A stretch of 64,000 nucleotides of DNA from the NCBI GenBank assembly GCA_026413225.1, contig CM048591.1, positions 41,160,803 to 41,224,802 of the forward strand, read 5' to 3'. This DNA is from Otis tarda (Eukaryota > Chordata > Aves > Otidiformes > Otididae). Position numbers and translations under genes: made by a program. Shown one piece after another: positions 45,630 to 58,870 of the stretch. The notes beneath the pieces were generated by a model. The model was given only the letters and a program-made list of their open reading frames with translations. It searched no databases and had not been told where the DNA came from. How positions within the stretch are numbered: position 1 is the stretch's first letter; each line of letters begins with the position of its first letter.

Positions 45630-46577
45630 TCCCATTATACTCCTCAGTAAAGAATTTGGTTGCCCAGTTGCAGGCCAGAATGAAGTTGTCGTATAAACTA
45701 CTGAAAATCTATTTTTTTTTTTAAAGTGGAAATGCTCACAGACCTTTAGCTGCAGTGATGTTCATGAAAGCTTAAAAAATTAACAGTAACAACACAAATC
45801 TCTCTAACTCTTGTAAGTCATATGTGCTTCTCTGTCCTCCAGGAGTGATGTTGAGTATAGAGTAGCAGCTGCAACGATATTACTATCGTATAAAGCTCAA
45901 CAAACTTAGAAAACAGAAAGTTCATTCAATTTTTGACCAACATCAGTGGGAGAAGTTCTCTAGATGCCTCAATTACCTTTTCCATTCAGTAGCAAAATAG
46001 TTAATTGCCTGGTGCAAAACAGGAAGAATTATTGCCGTTCATTGATATCCCTGTGGCTTGCTGAGCAGACCAGGGGCTTGAACCAAAGCTCATGAGACCA
46101 CATGGAAAGACTTTCCTTGGCATCATGGGGCCCTCTGAGAATGGCATTGTTCATCATGTATGTAGCCTACTGCCGGTTTGGTTTAACAGCGTTAGCTGAA
46201 GCAGGAACTGTTCTGGGCAGATTGGGTGCTTCCCCTGAGGACAAGATTGAAATCTCAAGTAGTTTTTCTTACATGAAGTCCAGCAGGAGCTGGGTCTGCC
46301 TGGGGACTTCTCCTTTGAAGAACAGCAGAGGAGCACAGCTACATAAGAACATAATTATATACAGGATCATGCATCTGAAAGGCAGTGTTTCAGATGTGTC
46401 CATCTGTAGGAGATGCCTGGGAGGATTGTGGTCCTGACGTCCCTTGCCAGTTGGTGCCAGCATGGCAAAAAGCATCTTGGGCCTACTATCTGCCTTCTGC
46501 CCTCAGCACAACACTTTAAAAAATGATTGCAATAGCAATCTGGGTGTTTATGGGAAAATGGGACCTGCACTTATAAT

Positions 46578-46625
46578 ACTTCCCTTCACATGTGTGCTCC
46601 CTGCTTGGCAACACTGAAGGGAAGT
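46578..46625. repeat. Perfect 11-bp inverted repeat (hairpin)
   Basis: ACTTCCCTTCA (46578-46588) and TGAAGGGAAGT (46615-46625) are exact reverse complements, 26 bases apart. Inside, GTGT (46592-46595) can pair with ACAC (46611-46614). The result is a stem of about 15 pairs with a 3-nt bulge. It could be chance or the remnant of a small inverted-repeat element. Confidence 0.6.
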
Positions 46626-49600
46626 CTAACAATACAGAAATTTTGTGTAATTTGCCTTTGTAATTTTAAGAGCATATTCTTTTTTTTTGCAGATGGGAAA
46701 TGTTTCCAACTGATTCTGCAAATCCCAGATTCCGTGAGTGTTTAGCTTGACAGACTTGTTTCCTTTTAGCTGAGAAGATTATGAAGTCCTTACTGTGATA
46801 TGGAAAATAAACCTGCTTGTATTGACTTTAGTAAACTTCATTCTTACCACTTTTCTTTATATCTCACATTGCCATAATGTAGGCAAAACGCTTAGCTACT
46901 CAAAACACCTTTGCAGGTCATTTTCCTCCCATAATAGCCAAATCAGCAACAAAAGCACTTCATGGTTTAAATGTACTGACAGAAGAACTCTGGCTGTAGA
47001 AATATGTACTATATAGTAACTTCCACAGTCACAAACACTCAGGATTTTCACACAAGCAGAAATTTATTTTTTTTTCCCTGCAGTTATTCTCTGTAAAGGT
47101 GGACATGAGACGGTTTTTGGCTCTGCACTACTAAGTGCCCTTGACCTAATGACATTATCGATTTTCCACTAATGTCTTTGTTTCTATTGGTCTATGGGGA
47201 CAAACGTGTGAGTGGTCTCCTTCAGCTATTAATTGTGATCTATATGATAAGTGTGCAGGAAGCCCTTCAAAAAAGAACAGCATTCAAACCAACGTTTACA
47301 TACGTGTAGTAATTGACACCCAAGGAGAAGGGGATATATGTGCATATCCTTTGCAGTGCCGAGGAAATGATTTCAATACATTACCCAGTCACTTCATCTC
47401 TTTGTGTATTTAGGAATAGATTTTCATTTGCGCTAAGTCTCCTATATACTCTGACAGGGAGTAGAGGGACATTTAAATGAGTACATCCTTTATGAACAGA
47501 GGTGAAAAGGATCTTACCATAAATAAGGATTAGACTTTTAGGGTAGTGTTTAATTCAGTGTGAGAAGATGCTACATAAGTCTTTTGAAGCCAGAGAACTA
47601 TACAAATACAGGCTCTGTTTGCTATGTTACTGACAAGCCTGATGGCAGAAATCGGGCCATTTTGAATGTTCAGTTACTGTGTGATCACTGATCATGAGAA
47701 AAAAGTGGTGGTTTCTGGTAATGTCAAAACTGATAAATTACGGTGGGGCAGGCTCTTGGCTACTATAAATGGTCATCTCTCTCTATTGAAGTTGCATAAA
47801 TGTACTTAATAGCCCTTATAAGCATGGTGTTTACCCAGACTTTCTAGTATTTATAGAAAAAGTCTACTAGGCACAGCATTTTTGAGGGAGATGATACCTC
47901 AGAGAGCTGCAATATACTAAAGTAAAGAGTCCTTGTTATGGCTATTATTTATATATATATAGAGATATATATTTTAGCCTAATGAAATGTACTTCAGTAC
48001 TCTTCCCTTTGAACAAGACAGACTTTTAAAAAAAAGAGATTTTAAGACATGCAGATGAGATTTACAGTAATGGACAGGTATGAAGTTCAAGTAAGCTGCA
48101 AAAGGGTGAATAAGACCTTACTGTATTTCTGCACGGTGCCATACAATGCTAGTAGGAGCTTTGGACCCCAAAGTTGTCTAGCAGTATTTGCACTGGGTTA
48201 ATTAGTTCTGCCTATACTTATCCTTTTAATTAGTGATGCTGTCCTGGAACACCACCTGGCATTTCTGGAACACCAGCAAATGCCTCTGAATGGCCCTGTG
48301 CTGTGCAGAAAGATGAGCTTGTTCAGAGGCAGTTCAGTATCTTTACACCAATTTTAATTGCACAATTCGTAGTAGTCCCTAAGTAGGCTCTGAGTTTGTT
48401 AACTGAGTTTGTAACTAAGTCAAAGGGAATTATGTTTCTTATAACATAAACAAATATGCTTATAGATTGAGATGTGGACATATGCTATAGATACTGTATG
48501 AGGCATCCAGACCTCAGAAATTCAGAAAACCTTTGGAATTCTTTCTGGCACCAATCTGAACTTCTTGCGTCTCTGTGTAATACCCAAGGAATCAGTTTTA
48601 GTTTATATGTCTTGATTACTCTCTAGGCATGCTATACAAGATAACATCACTTTAATTATCTGTTTTATCCTTTAAGTTGGTATTTGCCTTCTAATATACT
48701 CCCTGTCTTGGTACACGAATGATTTTGTGGACAATCAGCAAATTAAGAAAACATTGATTCTTCTCTATTTTTTAAAAAATTTATTCTCTATTATATGTTT
48801 TTGGAATGTCTATGTATTTTTCTTACTGAAATGGCAAAATTTCCTCCTGCTCCCAGCATTAGTATAGGTTAACTCTCTAGATTTATGCTTATAAGCAGGG
48901 CAATTTTACAGAACATAACCAATGCCTTGGCAAATCTACAGTCTGTCATTTTATATTATTCTGTCAGTAGAAAGTCTCTCCCTCCAATACTTATCCATGC
49001 ATTTTATTAAAGCATTCGCCTAAGTGATATAGGTGTGACTCCTCTGTGACAATCTAAAGTTCACTAATCTTATGTCACAGAGGTGTGGGAACATGGAAAA
49101 TGAGATACTTTGCAAGTATGTGTATTGTGACTTGAATCCAGAGTTGGAAAACTGACCCATTTAGATGTTTTCACTCGCCAATAAATGCCATTTTATTCCT
49201 CAACACTGCAACATATCACTGTCTCTGATTCTTATTGATAGTTATTAAATGAATGAAATAAAATTTAACAGTGGCAGTTCCTGAGGTTAGCAGACAGGTG
49301 CTGCTACATTCCTGCTGCTTTGCAATCAGCTACTCGCTGCAATGTTAAATTCAGATTTCTTAACACACAAAGTCTAATTCTGATCTTACTTACCTTCTCT
49401 TTTCCACTCCACTTTCTTATTTTGTCCATTTCCCACACCTTTCACACAGCTTTTCTTCCACAATTTTCTCTTTGACATGCCCTTCCTTCTTAAGCCAGTC
49501 CACAAAGCTGCTCAGTTAAATCTCCCCCAACAATTTATTTCTTGTGGAGGAGTAACCAGCTAACTAAATGGTCTATTTACCTATTTATTTTAGGATCCTA

Positions 49601-51240
49601 CTGTTCATTTCACATACAAGAGGGGAAGGAAATTGTTTGGTATGTACATATGGAGTGAATGAGTTTAAACTGATAGCAAAATACATGACAGTGAATGTGA
49701 GATCAAGCCAGGGTGTGTTGAATGATTATAGAGAGAATGAAGAATAAGAAGTAAGGAGTTTTAACTGATAAAACAATAAGCAAGGAAAGACATTTGTATT
49801 AGCCATAAAAATGTATTTTTTTTCATATGGTGTTTGCACCCTTTCCACCTTCTCTATATCTTTATTTACTGTTTTGAAGCAGGAGCTCTTCAGCTTTGAT
49901 GCCTCAGAAGCAGATCACGTTTTGAGACTTGGTGCATCCTATATGCTTTAACTCTAAATGAGAGCAGAATCCCATCCAAAGTGACATCCCGTCTCATCTG
50001 AAACGTTAATGTATAGTGGACTCCGTAGGCTTAGGTAACCTCATCTCACAGTGCTGTGCATAATTAGTGGCTGCTTTTTAATATTCTTTTGTCCAAGAGA
50101 AGAGATCTTTTGGCTACTTTTGAAACTCTAGAAGCTATGATTTCATTTTAAAGTGCCTGTTTAAGCATTGGTAAGAGGCAACACAATTCAGAATGGGAAT
50201 TGTGATTGGCAGATCCCATTGAATCCTTAAAACTGCAATTCTTGCTAATTCCTCTCCCTACTCTCAGAATCAGTATAACAGCAGATTAACTGTCTAACAA
50301 CAATGGGCATTTGTTTTACTTCTCAGTTTATTACAGCATTTGTAAATTCACTTATATCTATATTTACAAAGTTTTACTTTTATCTGCAGACTTGTGAAGC
50401 AACTTTTGAAACCCTTTGTCTCCCTCAAAGAAAGCAGTCCAGGATCAACACTTCCAAATTAACTCAGGAACTAATAGAATGTATGTCTATGTTTGCATTT
50501 ATAATGCACTGGGACTGTGTGCCAATATTGGGTAACTGTACATATAAATGACTAGATATGCACTTAAAGCCCAGTTAGAGAAAATGTTGGTACATGTATA
50601 CTAATGTTGTGCTCTAAAATCCCCATTTCCCTTAGTTATGTCAAATGCAATGACTTTTTTTTTGCATCTTACTGGAAAGGTTACTGGATGCGCTGGTGAT
50701 AAAAGTGGCCCAACTGCTCTGATATGCATAGGCAGCGAGTTTCTGGTACATTTCTAGAATGATCCTTTGACTCATTCAAGATGCTCACTGAAGCCAAAAG
50801 AACTTCTGTCAGGGATGGCTCTTACCCCTTGCCTAGGTGTTGGATAATGACCTTAGAAGCCAGACTGAGAGTATCTTCACCTTGACTGCATTTAATCACA
50901 AATTAACCAGGACATCTCCACCCATGAAGAGACTCTGCTAAAAGAGTATTTATTCTCTCAAGTTCCCAAAACAGAGCAATTTATCTAGTCCACGATTTCC
51001 CTTATTATCCTTATGTTCTTCCCAATATCTCCTCCCATGTGAATATGACTGTTTGCAACCTGCTAACCCACATCTGCAAAGGGACAGCCCTATGTTGCTA
51101 ATGTAAGTCAAACATTTTAAACCGTAAAATCTGAGGACCTCCCTCCAAAACCTTCTTAAGCCTGGAAGTGCTGGTCATGTGTAGATGCAACTAGTTCTTA
51201 TATCTAAACTAATTAGATTTGTACAAATGCAAATAAAAGT

Positions 51241-51358
51241 CACTTGGTGGATGAGGAATTGGCTGGATGGCCACACTCAGAGAGTTGTGGTCAGTGGCTC
51301 AATGTCCAAATGAAGACCAATAATGAGTGGTGTTCCTCAGGGGCTGGTATTGGGACTT
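51241..51358 (+). mobile_element. CR1 copy I: 118-bp RT fragment lacking both ends
   Basis: The fragment encodes, with one stop, the RT segment 'TWWMRNWLDGHTQRVVVSGS' followed by 'SGVPQGLVLGL'. It starts and stops abruptly in non-CR1 sequence, without tail repeats. It matches 52347-52460 of copy H over its full length with roughly a dozen differences. A LINE insertion is expected to keep its 3' end, so this internal-only piece must come from deletion, local duplication or templated repair. Confidence 0.88.
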
Positions 51359-52261
51359 GAGTTGCAATGTACTTCCTGTAAAATATCACCTGGCGTACTT
51401 TGACAGTGCTGGGCATATGGTACTTCTCTGCCTACTGTGAGTTTTGCATAGCTTTCCTATATACTATGTGCTCCATTTGAACCCAACTATTTCCCACTGA
51501 GTATTTTTTTATGTTTTCTTTTTTTATTAAATTGAAACATCAACACCAATAAGAACAAAACTAATCATTCTCAGCTTCCAACCAATCTTGATTTTAGAGA
51601 TGCTTTTTTTTTTAATCAGAAAACCTTGAAAAGCCAGACATGAAAATGAGCATCTTCTTCACCAGACTAGCAAATGTGCGAAATTTCATAGAAATCCATT
51701 CTCACAGTTTCATTATGCAGAGGATTAATGTTTAATGCTGGCAGGCTGCAGGTCCACACTAATAAGAAAAGCTACAAAAGGCTATTGTACAGGGAAAGAA
51801 AATTTCATCAAACATTCCAAGAACATCTAAAAGGTTTACAGAGTAAAAAGTTTGCTAGAATATGTTCTATTTGTGTTCAAGCAATTTTCTTGATATAAGA
51901 TGAGATTTTAATCATACTGTAGTTTCACAGTGTCCATATTGCTACTTTTTGTCTTCTTTCATCATCTTTGACCTCGATCACACAGTAAGAATTTAAATTT
52001 TCTTGGACTTTTTTTTGTCCCAATATAACTTGAAACAGTTGTTTTTCTTTTCTTCCTTATTACATTGAAATGAATGTCCAGATTGCATTTATCAATACTG
52101 CAGCAGTCAACAAAATATCACTGATGATTGAAGTTTTATAAAATGAAAAATATGTTTTTCAGATTTCTATTACAAATCTGTTGTAAACATCTACAAACAC
52201 TCTTGTCTGGAAGTTTGCCGCAATATTAGCAAAAACCAAAACAAAAATAGAATTGGAGAAC
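51359..52261. other. Unique AT-rich noncoding stretch
   Basis: Nothing recognisable is seen between the two CR1 pieces. In particular there is no CR1 sequence that would link them. Confidence 0.6.
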
Positions 52262-53274
52262 TGATTGATGACATCATGTACCTGGACTTGTGCAACAACA
52301 TCCTTGTCCCTAAACTGGAGAGACATGGATTTGATGGGTGGACCACTTGGTGGAAAAGGAATTGGCTGGATGGCCACACTCAGAGAGTTGTGGTCAACGG
52401 CTTAATGTCCAAGTGGAGACCAATGACGGATGTTGTTCCTCAGGGGTTGGTATTCAGACCAGCCCTCTTTAACATCTTTGTTGGCAATGTGGACAGGGGG
52501 ATAGAGTGCACCCTCATCAAGTTCACTGATGATACCAAGCTGCGTGGTGCAGTTAACACGCTGAAGGGAAGGGATGCCATCCAGAGGGACCTTGACAGGC
52601 TAGAGAAGTGGGCCTGTGCAAACCTCACGAAGTTCAACAAGGCCAAGTGCAAGGTCCTGCACATGGGTCAGGATAATCACAAGCTGGGTGGAGAACAGAT
52701 TGAGAACAGCCCTGTTGAGAAGGACTAGGGAGTGCTGGTGGATGAGAAGCTCAACATGAGCTGGCAATGCGTCCTTGCATCCCAGAAAGCCAACCACACC
52801 CTGGGCTGCACCAGAAGAAGTGTGGCCAGCAGGTCAAGGGAGGTGATTCTCCCCATTTAGTCCACTCTTGTGAGACTCCACCTGGAGTACTGCGTCCAGC
52901 TCGGGAGCTCCCAACATAGGAATGACATGGACCTGTTGGAGTGGGTCCAAAGGAAGGCCGTGAAGATGATCAGAGGGCTGGTGCACCTGCACCCTGTTGT
53001 GATAGGACAAGGGGTAATGGTTTTAAAATAGAGGGAGGCAGAATCAGACTGGTCCTAAAGAAGAATTTTTTTTACAATGAGGGTGGTGGAACACTGTAAC
53101 AGGTTGCCCAGAGAGGCGGTAGATGCCTCATCCCTGGAAACATTCAAGACCAGGTTGAATGGGGCTCTGAGCAATTTGATTTGGTTGGTGATGTCCCGGC
53201 TCCTTGTAGGGCGTTTGGACTAGATGACCTTTAAAGGTCCCTTCCAACCCAAACTATTCCATGATTCTATGATT
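52262..53274 (+). mobile_element. CR1 LINE copy H: RT part to tail, with internal deletions
   Basis: It starts in the RT domain with 'DDIMYLDLC', where the usual 'KAFDTVPH' segment has been lost in frame, and continues '[20 protein letters not shown]'. The frame stays open to 52728 (150 codons) and includes an F-T-D-D active-site box at 52522-52533 and '[14 protein letters not shown]'. After that it is decayed. Near 52985 a second deletion removes the region between 'RGL.HL' and '[10 protein letters not shown]'. The ORF2 end, 3' UTR and tail (CCATGATTCTATGATT) are present. The T in place of A in the catalytic box, the deletions and the stops make it inactive. Confidence 0.93.
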
Positions 53275-54775
53275 GGAACAAGATTATTTTAAAAGCTTGG
53301 GCAGATATTTCCAGAAAGCTGTTGTCAGTAGCTTTTTTTCTAGACTGATTTTCTCGTTCTTAATTTATGCCACAGCACTTTAAAGAGCTGAGATGAGAAC
53401 CCTTCTGTATTGTGGGTTTTCTATTGAGTTGAATATGTCCTGAATTTCACTTAAGATGAACAGCTTCCTACTTAATACTAACGAAATACTCTTTTCTTAG
53501 TCTAAACAAAAAAATCTGCCTCAAAGATATTGTATAAACATAATTTGAAAAATACAGTCGATATAAACATGGGAAGAAGCAATCTACTTTGTGCTCACAA
53601 GAAAATAAAATGTTGCAAAATGCACTGATTTTTTTTTTTTCAAAAATCATTTTCAGAATTATTACTGAGATGTTTTGGTGAAAGTCAACACATCACCAAG
53701 TCCTGATGAAGCAACTTAGTGGGGTTTTTTTTGTCCTTTTGAGGATTTCTGTAAGCTACTCCATATATTTTTCAGGACATCTCTGAAAGGAAAAGATTAA
53801 CTGAGAGTTTTATCTCCATAAATCTACAGAAGCAGTGTTGTAAGGACAACCACAGAAACAATGTTTGAGACTTGCTGGTTGCCTGCTCGGTGCTGCCATC
53901 TTAGCTGTTTCAGTATGAGTTAGTAGACTCTAGGATGGATTTCCAGGACATATTTTAATGTTCCACAGTCACTCGTGGACAGTGTTTGTTCAAAACTAAT
54001 TTTATTTAATTTTTCACAAAGGTTAGTGATCACGTGTGGAACTGAATCCCTTGAACATGACGGTCAGTTGTCTAGGTTAAGAAGGGCTTTGCAATGGCTT
54101 CCTCAGCTGGATCAGATGACACTCCCTGAACTGTTGTTCTGATGAATCCTCACAGTCCACCTGATCAGTGGACCTGCATGAGCACTCCCATGTATGCGCA
54201 ATCCAGCCATTGCTATTGATTATCTTACACTGTGTACCACACAGTCATAAACAAATAGGTGGTAGAAAAGGTTGTCCTACATGGCTATTTCTGTATCTGC
54301 AGGAGTAGATTCTGAAATTTCCTAGGGTCTCATCTGAGAGCAATTTTGTCAGATTTGCAGCTGAAACTGCCTGGAGGCATCTCCAGCATGGCCAGGTTCT
54401 CCAGCTAGAATATTAGTCAGCACATGTAAGTGTACAAATAGTGCCCATCAGCTGACCTATGCACACAGCAGGAGCTGCATGGAATAATCTTACAGATTTC
54501 AAAATTTTCCTGTAGAGTCTTGTATCATCTAGACAGCAGCTTTGTCACAAAGGTGGCTAGAAGTGGAGTCCATCACTATTCCTTAGGTCAGTCTGCTCTC
54601 ACATCTATGCAGAAACTGGTTGTAGTGTTCCTGGATGACATGAGGACTTGATGCCCGGGTGCACTGGGTTTGCACACAAGCACAACCCTGACACCCAGCT
54701 AGAACACAACTGTGGCTTGAATTTCCTCCTTACATTAAAAGTGTAACTCAAATTCCTTGTATTATCCTCCAATAC

Positions 54776-54833
54776 TTAAAAAAAATTTAAATTAATTTTT
54801 TTAATCTTAATTATTTAAATTAAAGCTTTGTGA
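54776..54833. repeat. Almost pure A/T patch
   Basis: A 58-base stretch with a single C, made of AATTTAAATTAA-type self-complementary segments. Candidate easily melted DNA; no other function is visible. Confidence 0.7.
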
Positions 54834-57800
54834 GTGCTGCATATGCACAGCAAACTGTTCCTGAGATCTTCATATGTTTATGCATGAAAGACAGCAAGAA
54901 TATAAGTATACAAAATGTCAAAACTCTTTGGGAAATGAAAGCAGTTTATACCCCAAACACTGGCATCTGTCATCATTTTCAGCAAATATATTTCCACAAA
55001 ATCATTTGAATTCCATGTATGAATATTCACACACTGTTCATTATGTGGTTGTTTTTTTTTTTATGTGTGGCCAAAGTATGTTTGTAAGAAGGACCACAGA
55101 AAAACAGAGAAGGAAGAGAAAAATCAGGAGCAAGTAGCAGCTTTAACTACTACTGAGAGAAGTTTGTCTAAGAAAGGTTTTTGGACTCTGTTCTTTCTGA
55201 AAGGGTTTGGACAGAGTGCAAAAAAACTTCTTCCTTGCTGGATTTTTTTTTTTGTTCAGAGCAACAGAAGTCTACTTTTTACTCCCAGTAATTAGTAACC
55301 TTAATCCATACAGGCAGACTTTACCCCAGATGTAGGACTTCATTGATCTCAGTATTCTATATGATACAAAAACCTGAACATAACTAAACAAACAGGACCA
55401 GAGCTGATAAACCAATGAAACATGGGTGTGTGGTCGGTGTTACTGTAACTTTAGGAACAGCTAGATTTACAAATGAGCTTTAAGAAGTTAATTTATCCAT
55501 TCAGTTTCAATAAAAGGGCAGCATCTAATTTAGTATCCATTTTATTCTGACAAGACAATGAAGATGAATGCCAAGCACGATTGTACCTTGTGAATGATGG
55601 ACAAAACGAATGTTTCCATAATGTTTATAATCTGTCGTAAAAATTCAACTCCAGAGGCTAATAAAGAAACCTTCAGACTTTTTTTTTCTCTTTCCTGTGT
55701 TTTGAAAACAGCACTAAAAGTGCTTAATTTTGACCTCTCAATTTTTTAGGTAGTATATCTGGTATACTGATTCAAAATTATTTCATTTTCTTCAAAAAAT
55801 AAAATCTTCCTTCATAAAGAATATAGTCTTTTTCAATTTGAAAAAATTATTGAAAAAATGTAGAAAAAATCCCTAAGCTAGAGTGCTTCAAAACTATTTT
55901 CATACTAATAAATCTGATTTTCTAAACAGCAGTTACTGTGATTTTTTTTTTGTGAGCACTGAAATTTCCATTAAAATTCTGATAACACTCTGGCGTGCAC
56001 TAAACCAAATATCACCTCAGAAATTGTATTGGTAGGAAGTTAAAGTAAACTAGGAGAGAGTTAACAGCATGATCATATTAGCAGAGTAAGAGAGGATGAG
56101 AAAATTGTTGCAGAAAAAAATTTACCAGCTATAACAATTTCAATGTAGAAAAAACTATCTGTGTATCACTCCAGACCAAGTCAGGGTGCTAACTTCATGT
56201 CCCTGTCCCAGGATACCTTGGTGTTTACCCTCAGTATCTTTTAGTATATTTCATCCTATTTCTTCTCATCCTCGAAATGCATGGTTACTGTTCATTTGGA
56301 ACAAGATATTCAAAAGCTGTTGAAGGGAGATGACTGACAGAAATAATTTTTTAACTCTTATTTCTTCAGTCTAAAAGTAGATGATAATTTTAGAAATTTG
56401 TATTGAGCTTGCTAATAATTTTAGTGCCTAGCAGCCTAAAAAAAAATCCTGATTTTCTGCAAATGAACATTTCCATTGTACATGAATGTGCAAATACGGA
56501 AAGCTTGGAGGCAGTGGTAAATTTTCCTACAGTTATCACAGATGCTGACATTCAAGTATATGGATCACTGCCTCCTCCTCTCCTGAAAAGGAAGCTAAAG
56601 CTCTAGTATTGTCTTGACAATAGTCCTCCCCTGTAGGGCTTTTGGCACTATTAAGTGTACACTCTGAGCAATGTTTATAACATACAGTAAAGACTGACTA
56701 CACCTGAAAGCAGGCACGGGATAGCTGAAGATGCAAAGCATAACACTCAATTATAAAGCATTGTATAAAAAGATGTTGATAACCTTTCATTTGAAAACAA
56801 AAAGCTCTAGCGCAAAGTACAATATGTTTTATGGATAAAATTTGTCACTATAGTTACAATACAAAGAAATGAAAACACTATAGGTAAGAAGTGCTATCTA
56901 GCAAATTTTGAACTGGAGGTAGAGGACCCTCTCAGCTTGTTCAGTGCCTTGGAATCATTCACTAATGAATGCTCTTCACCTGGAGAAATCCCAGCCTGAA
57001 TTTTCATGCCAAGCTTAAATAGATCTTATTTACTTTCACGCTCACTTCAAAAATAGGGAACAAAAATAGAAAGAAGGGTAAAATGAAGTGGCAGAATTCT
57101 TCATAGGAGGTGTTATCTCTCACCTGTAAAGTTTTAAGATTGTTTTTGTTCTATGCCTTCAGGTGCATGTGTGGACACTCTTTTCAACAGTTACATTTCA
57201 GAATCAGTTATGAGAGTTAATGTCAGTTTCAGGTGATGCATGCTGCTGATAATGCATATCCACATAAATGTACCTCATGCCAACAGTATCACCAACGGCA
57301 TCTTCTTCTCATGAAAGAAACAGTGGCTGCTACACTCAACTGTATGAATATATGTAGAACATGTGTGTCCATTTATTCCACCTGAAGTGGATTTAGTAAC
57401 TATGAACTATCGGAAAATGATGGGAATAGGCACAAGACAGATAATGAATACTAAGTCTAGAAATACAACCTAATCTTTAGCCTGTAAGAAATATTACTGA
57501 CAGACAAAAATGTAGTTAATTTTAAATAAAATCTGCATGCCGAGATTCATAAATTTGTTTAAAAGGCTTTCGTGTTTATTTTCAGTATGGGTGGTTGTCC
57601 ATAGAGCTCAGCAATTCATTCATATCTCTACAAATATCTATCCAATGTAATACTATTCAGACTTTTACTGGATCAGGATATAATGCTCCCAGTCCTGTGT
57701 AAGTATAGTTTTCACTTTTAAATTATTGTTTACATGATTTCCCTTAATTTCTTCTTTTTAAATGGCTCCGGTAACTCCTTGCCATTCAGTCAATTTCATT

Positions 57801-58339
57801 TTGTATCTTTTAATGTGATTTGGTTCACATTTGGTTTATTATTATCTAAGTGCGAACATCAGAAAATTTTAATGAAATCTTAAAAATATGGGTTTTTTTT
57901 TCTGTTTTATTGGGCATTCACTTTACTGTTCTTTTCATTAAAATTTCTGGTCTGGACAGAGGCCTGTGTACCCAGTGTAATGCTAAAATGAAAACATTAC
58001 TCCAGGCTATGTAAAGGGAAAAAAAAAAAAACAAACAAAAAGCCTACAACCATGAGATTTCTTCTGCTTTATCGCCACCTATACATTCTTAATTCTCATA
58101 CATTCCCAGGGTAGAAATGTAAATTGTAGGCAAAGGCCAATAGAGTTTCTGGTGGAAATCTCTGAAAGCTGGCTTTTAGAATCCCTTAAGACAGAGATAA
58201 AAGTGGGACCTTTTAAATACACCAAGTACTCACAATAGCTTTATTACTGCATTGCTACTTCATTCTGTAGATTGCATGAAGGCTTGGAGACTAATTTCAG
58301 CAACAGCCACAATTTACTAGCTATAGTAGCCCTCAGATG

Positions 58340-58560
58340 AATAGTTTCTTGTAAAATCAGTGGCAGCTTTATCCTACTGGAGCACAAATAAATCAGCTCT
58401 TATTATTCCACATTCATTTAATCCTGGGACATTAGTCAGCGAGACCTTTCTGCAGCCTAATAAACAGCAGCAGCAGCAGTTTTTCTTTATGAGAGTAGTT
58501 GTTCATCCTAAATTAGAGCCAGCATTAGTGGAAGGCAGAAACTTTCGCAGCATGATTTAA
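58340..58560. promoter_or_regulatory. Possible conserved noncoding segment
   Basis: Repeat-free apart from a CAG run (GCAGCAGCAGCAG near 58467), with balanced composition and several ATTA/TAAT cores. The plus-strand frame 58360-58560 stays open across it, as is often seen for conserved noncoding DNA and also by chance. Inference only. Confidence 0.2.
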
Positions 58561-58844
58561 AGATATATAATATGAGACTATAATAGTGTATGAAAACTGC
58601 ACCCATGTGTATAAATATAGCGGGGTCATAATTTTGCTATATGTGGGTTACTTTAGAACATATGGGTTATTTTATCTGTATATCTTGAAAGCGTGTATTT
58701 TGTTGTGGCGAGTAATATTCATGTTATCTGGTTATTTCCCTGGATTTGTCAGTGGCTTCTAATATTGTACCTTAGCTACCTTGCGCAGGGGTAAAAAATG
58801 TTAAATGAAGACACTGATTCAAAAAGATTATTTAACTGTAGGTT

Positions 58845-58870
58845 ATTATTTCCATTTTACAACCCATAAT
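58845..58870 (+). mobile_element. Weak MIR-like core match
   Basis: GTTATTATTTCCATTTTACA resembles the TATTATCCCCATTTTACAG block of MIR-type SINEs. The flanks do not extend the match convincingly, so it may be chance. Confidence 0.25.

Larger units (their letters stand above)
42120..51240. other. Long unique noncoding stretch
   Basis: Nine kilobases without a recognisable gene or transposon. Landmarks are a 14-A run at 43531-43544, a purine tract at 43949-44058, a (TG)n tract at 44226-44261, an AACC/AAC tract near 45565-45629, an 11-bp perfect inverted repeat at 46578-46625 and an (AT)n patch near 47948-47977. Frames are at most about 110 codons and show no domain. Repeat-free segments near 44.4-44.6, 47.08-47.25 and 47.34-47.52 kb have balanced composition and could be conserved noncoding DNA. 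Confidence 0.6.
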
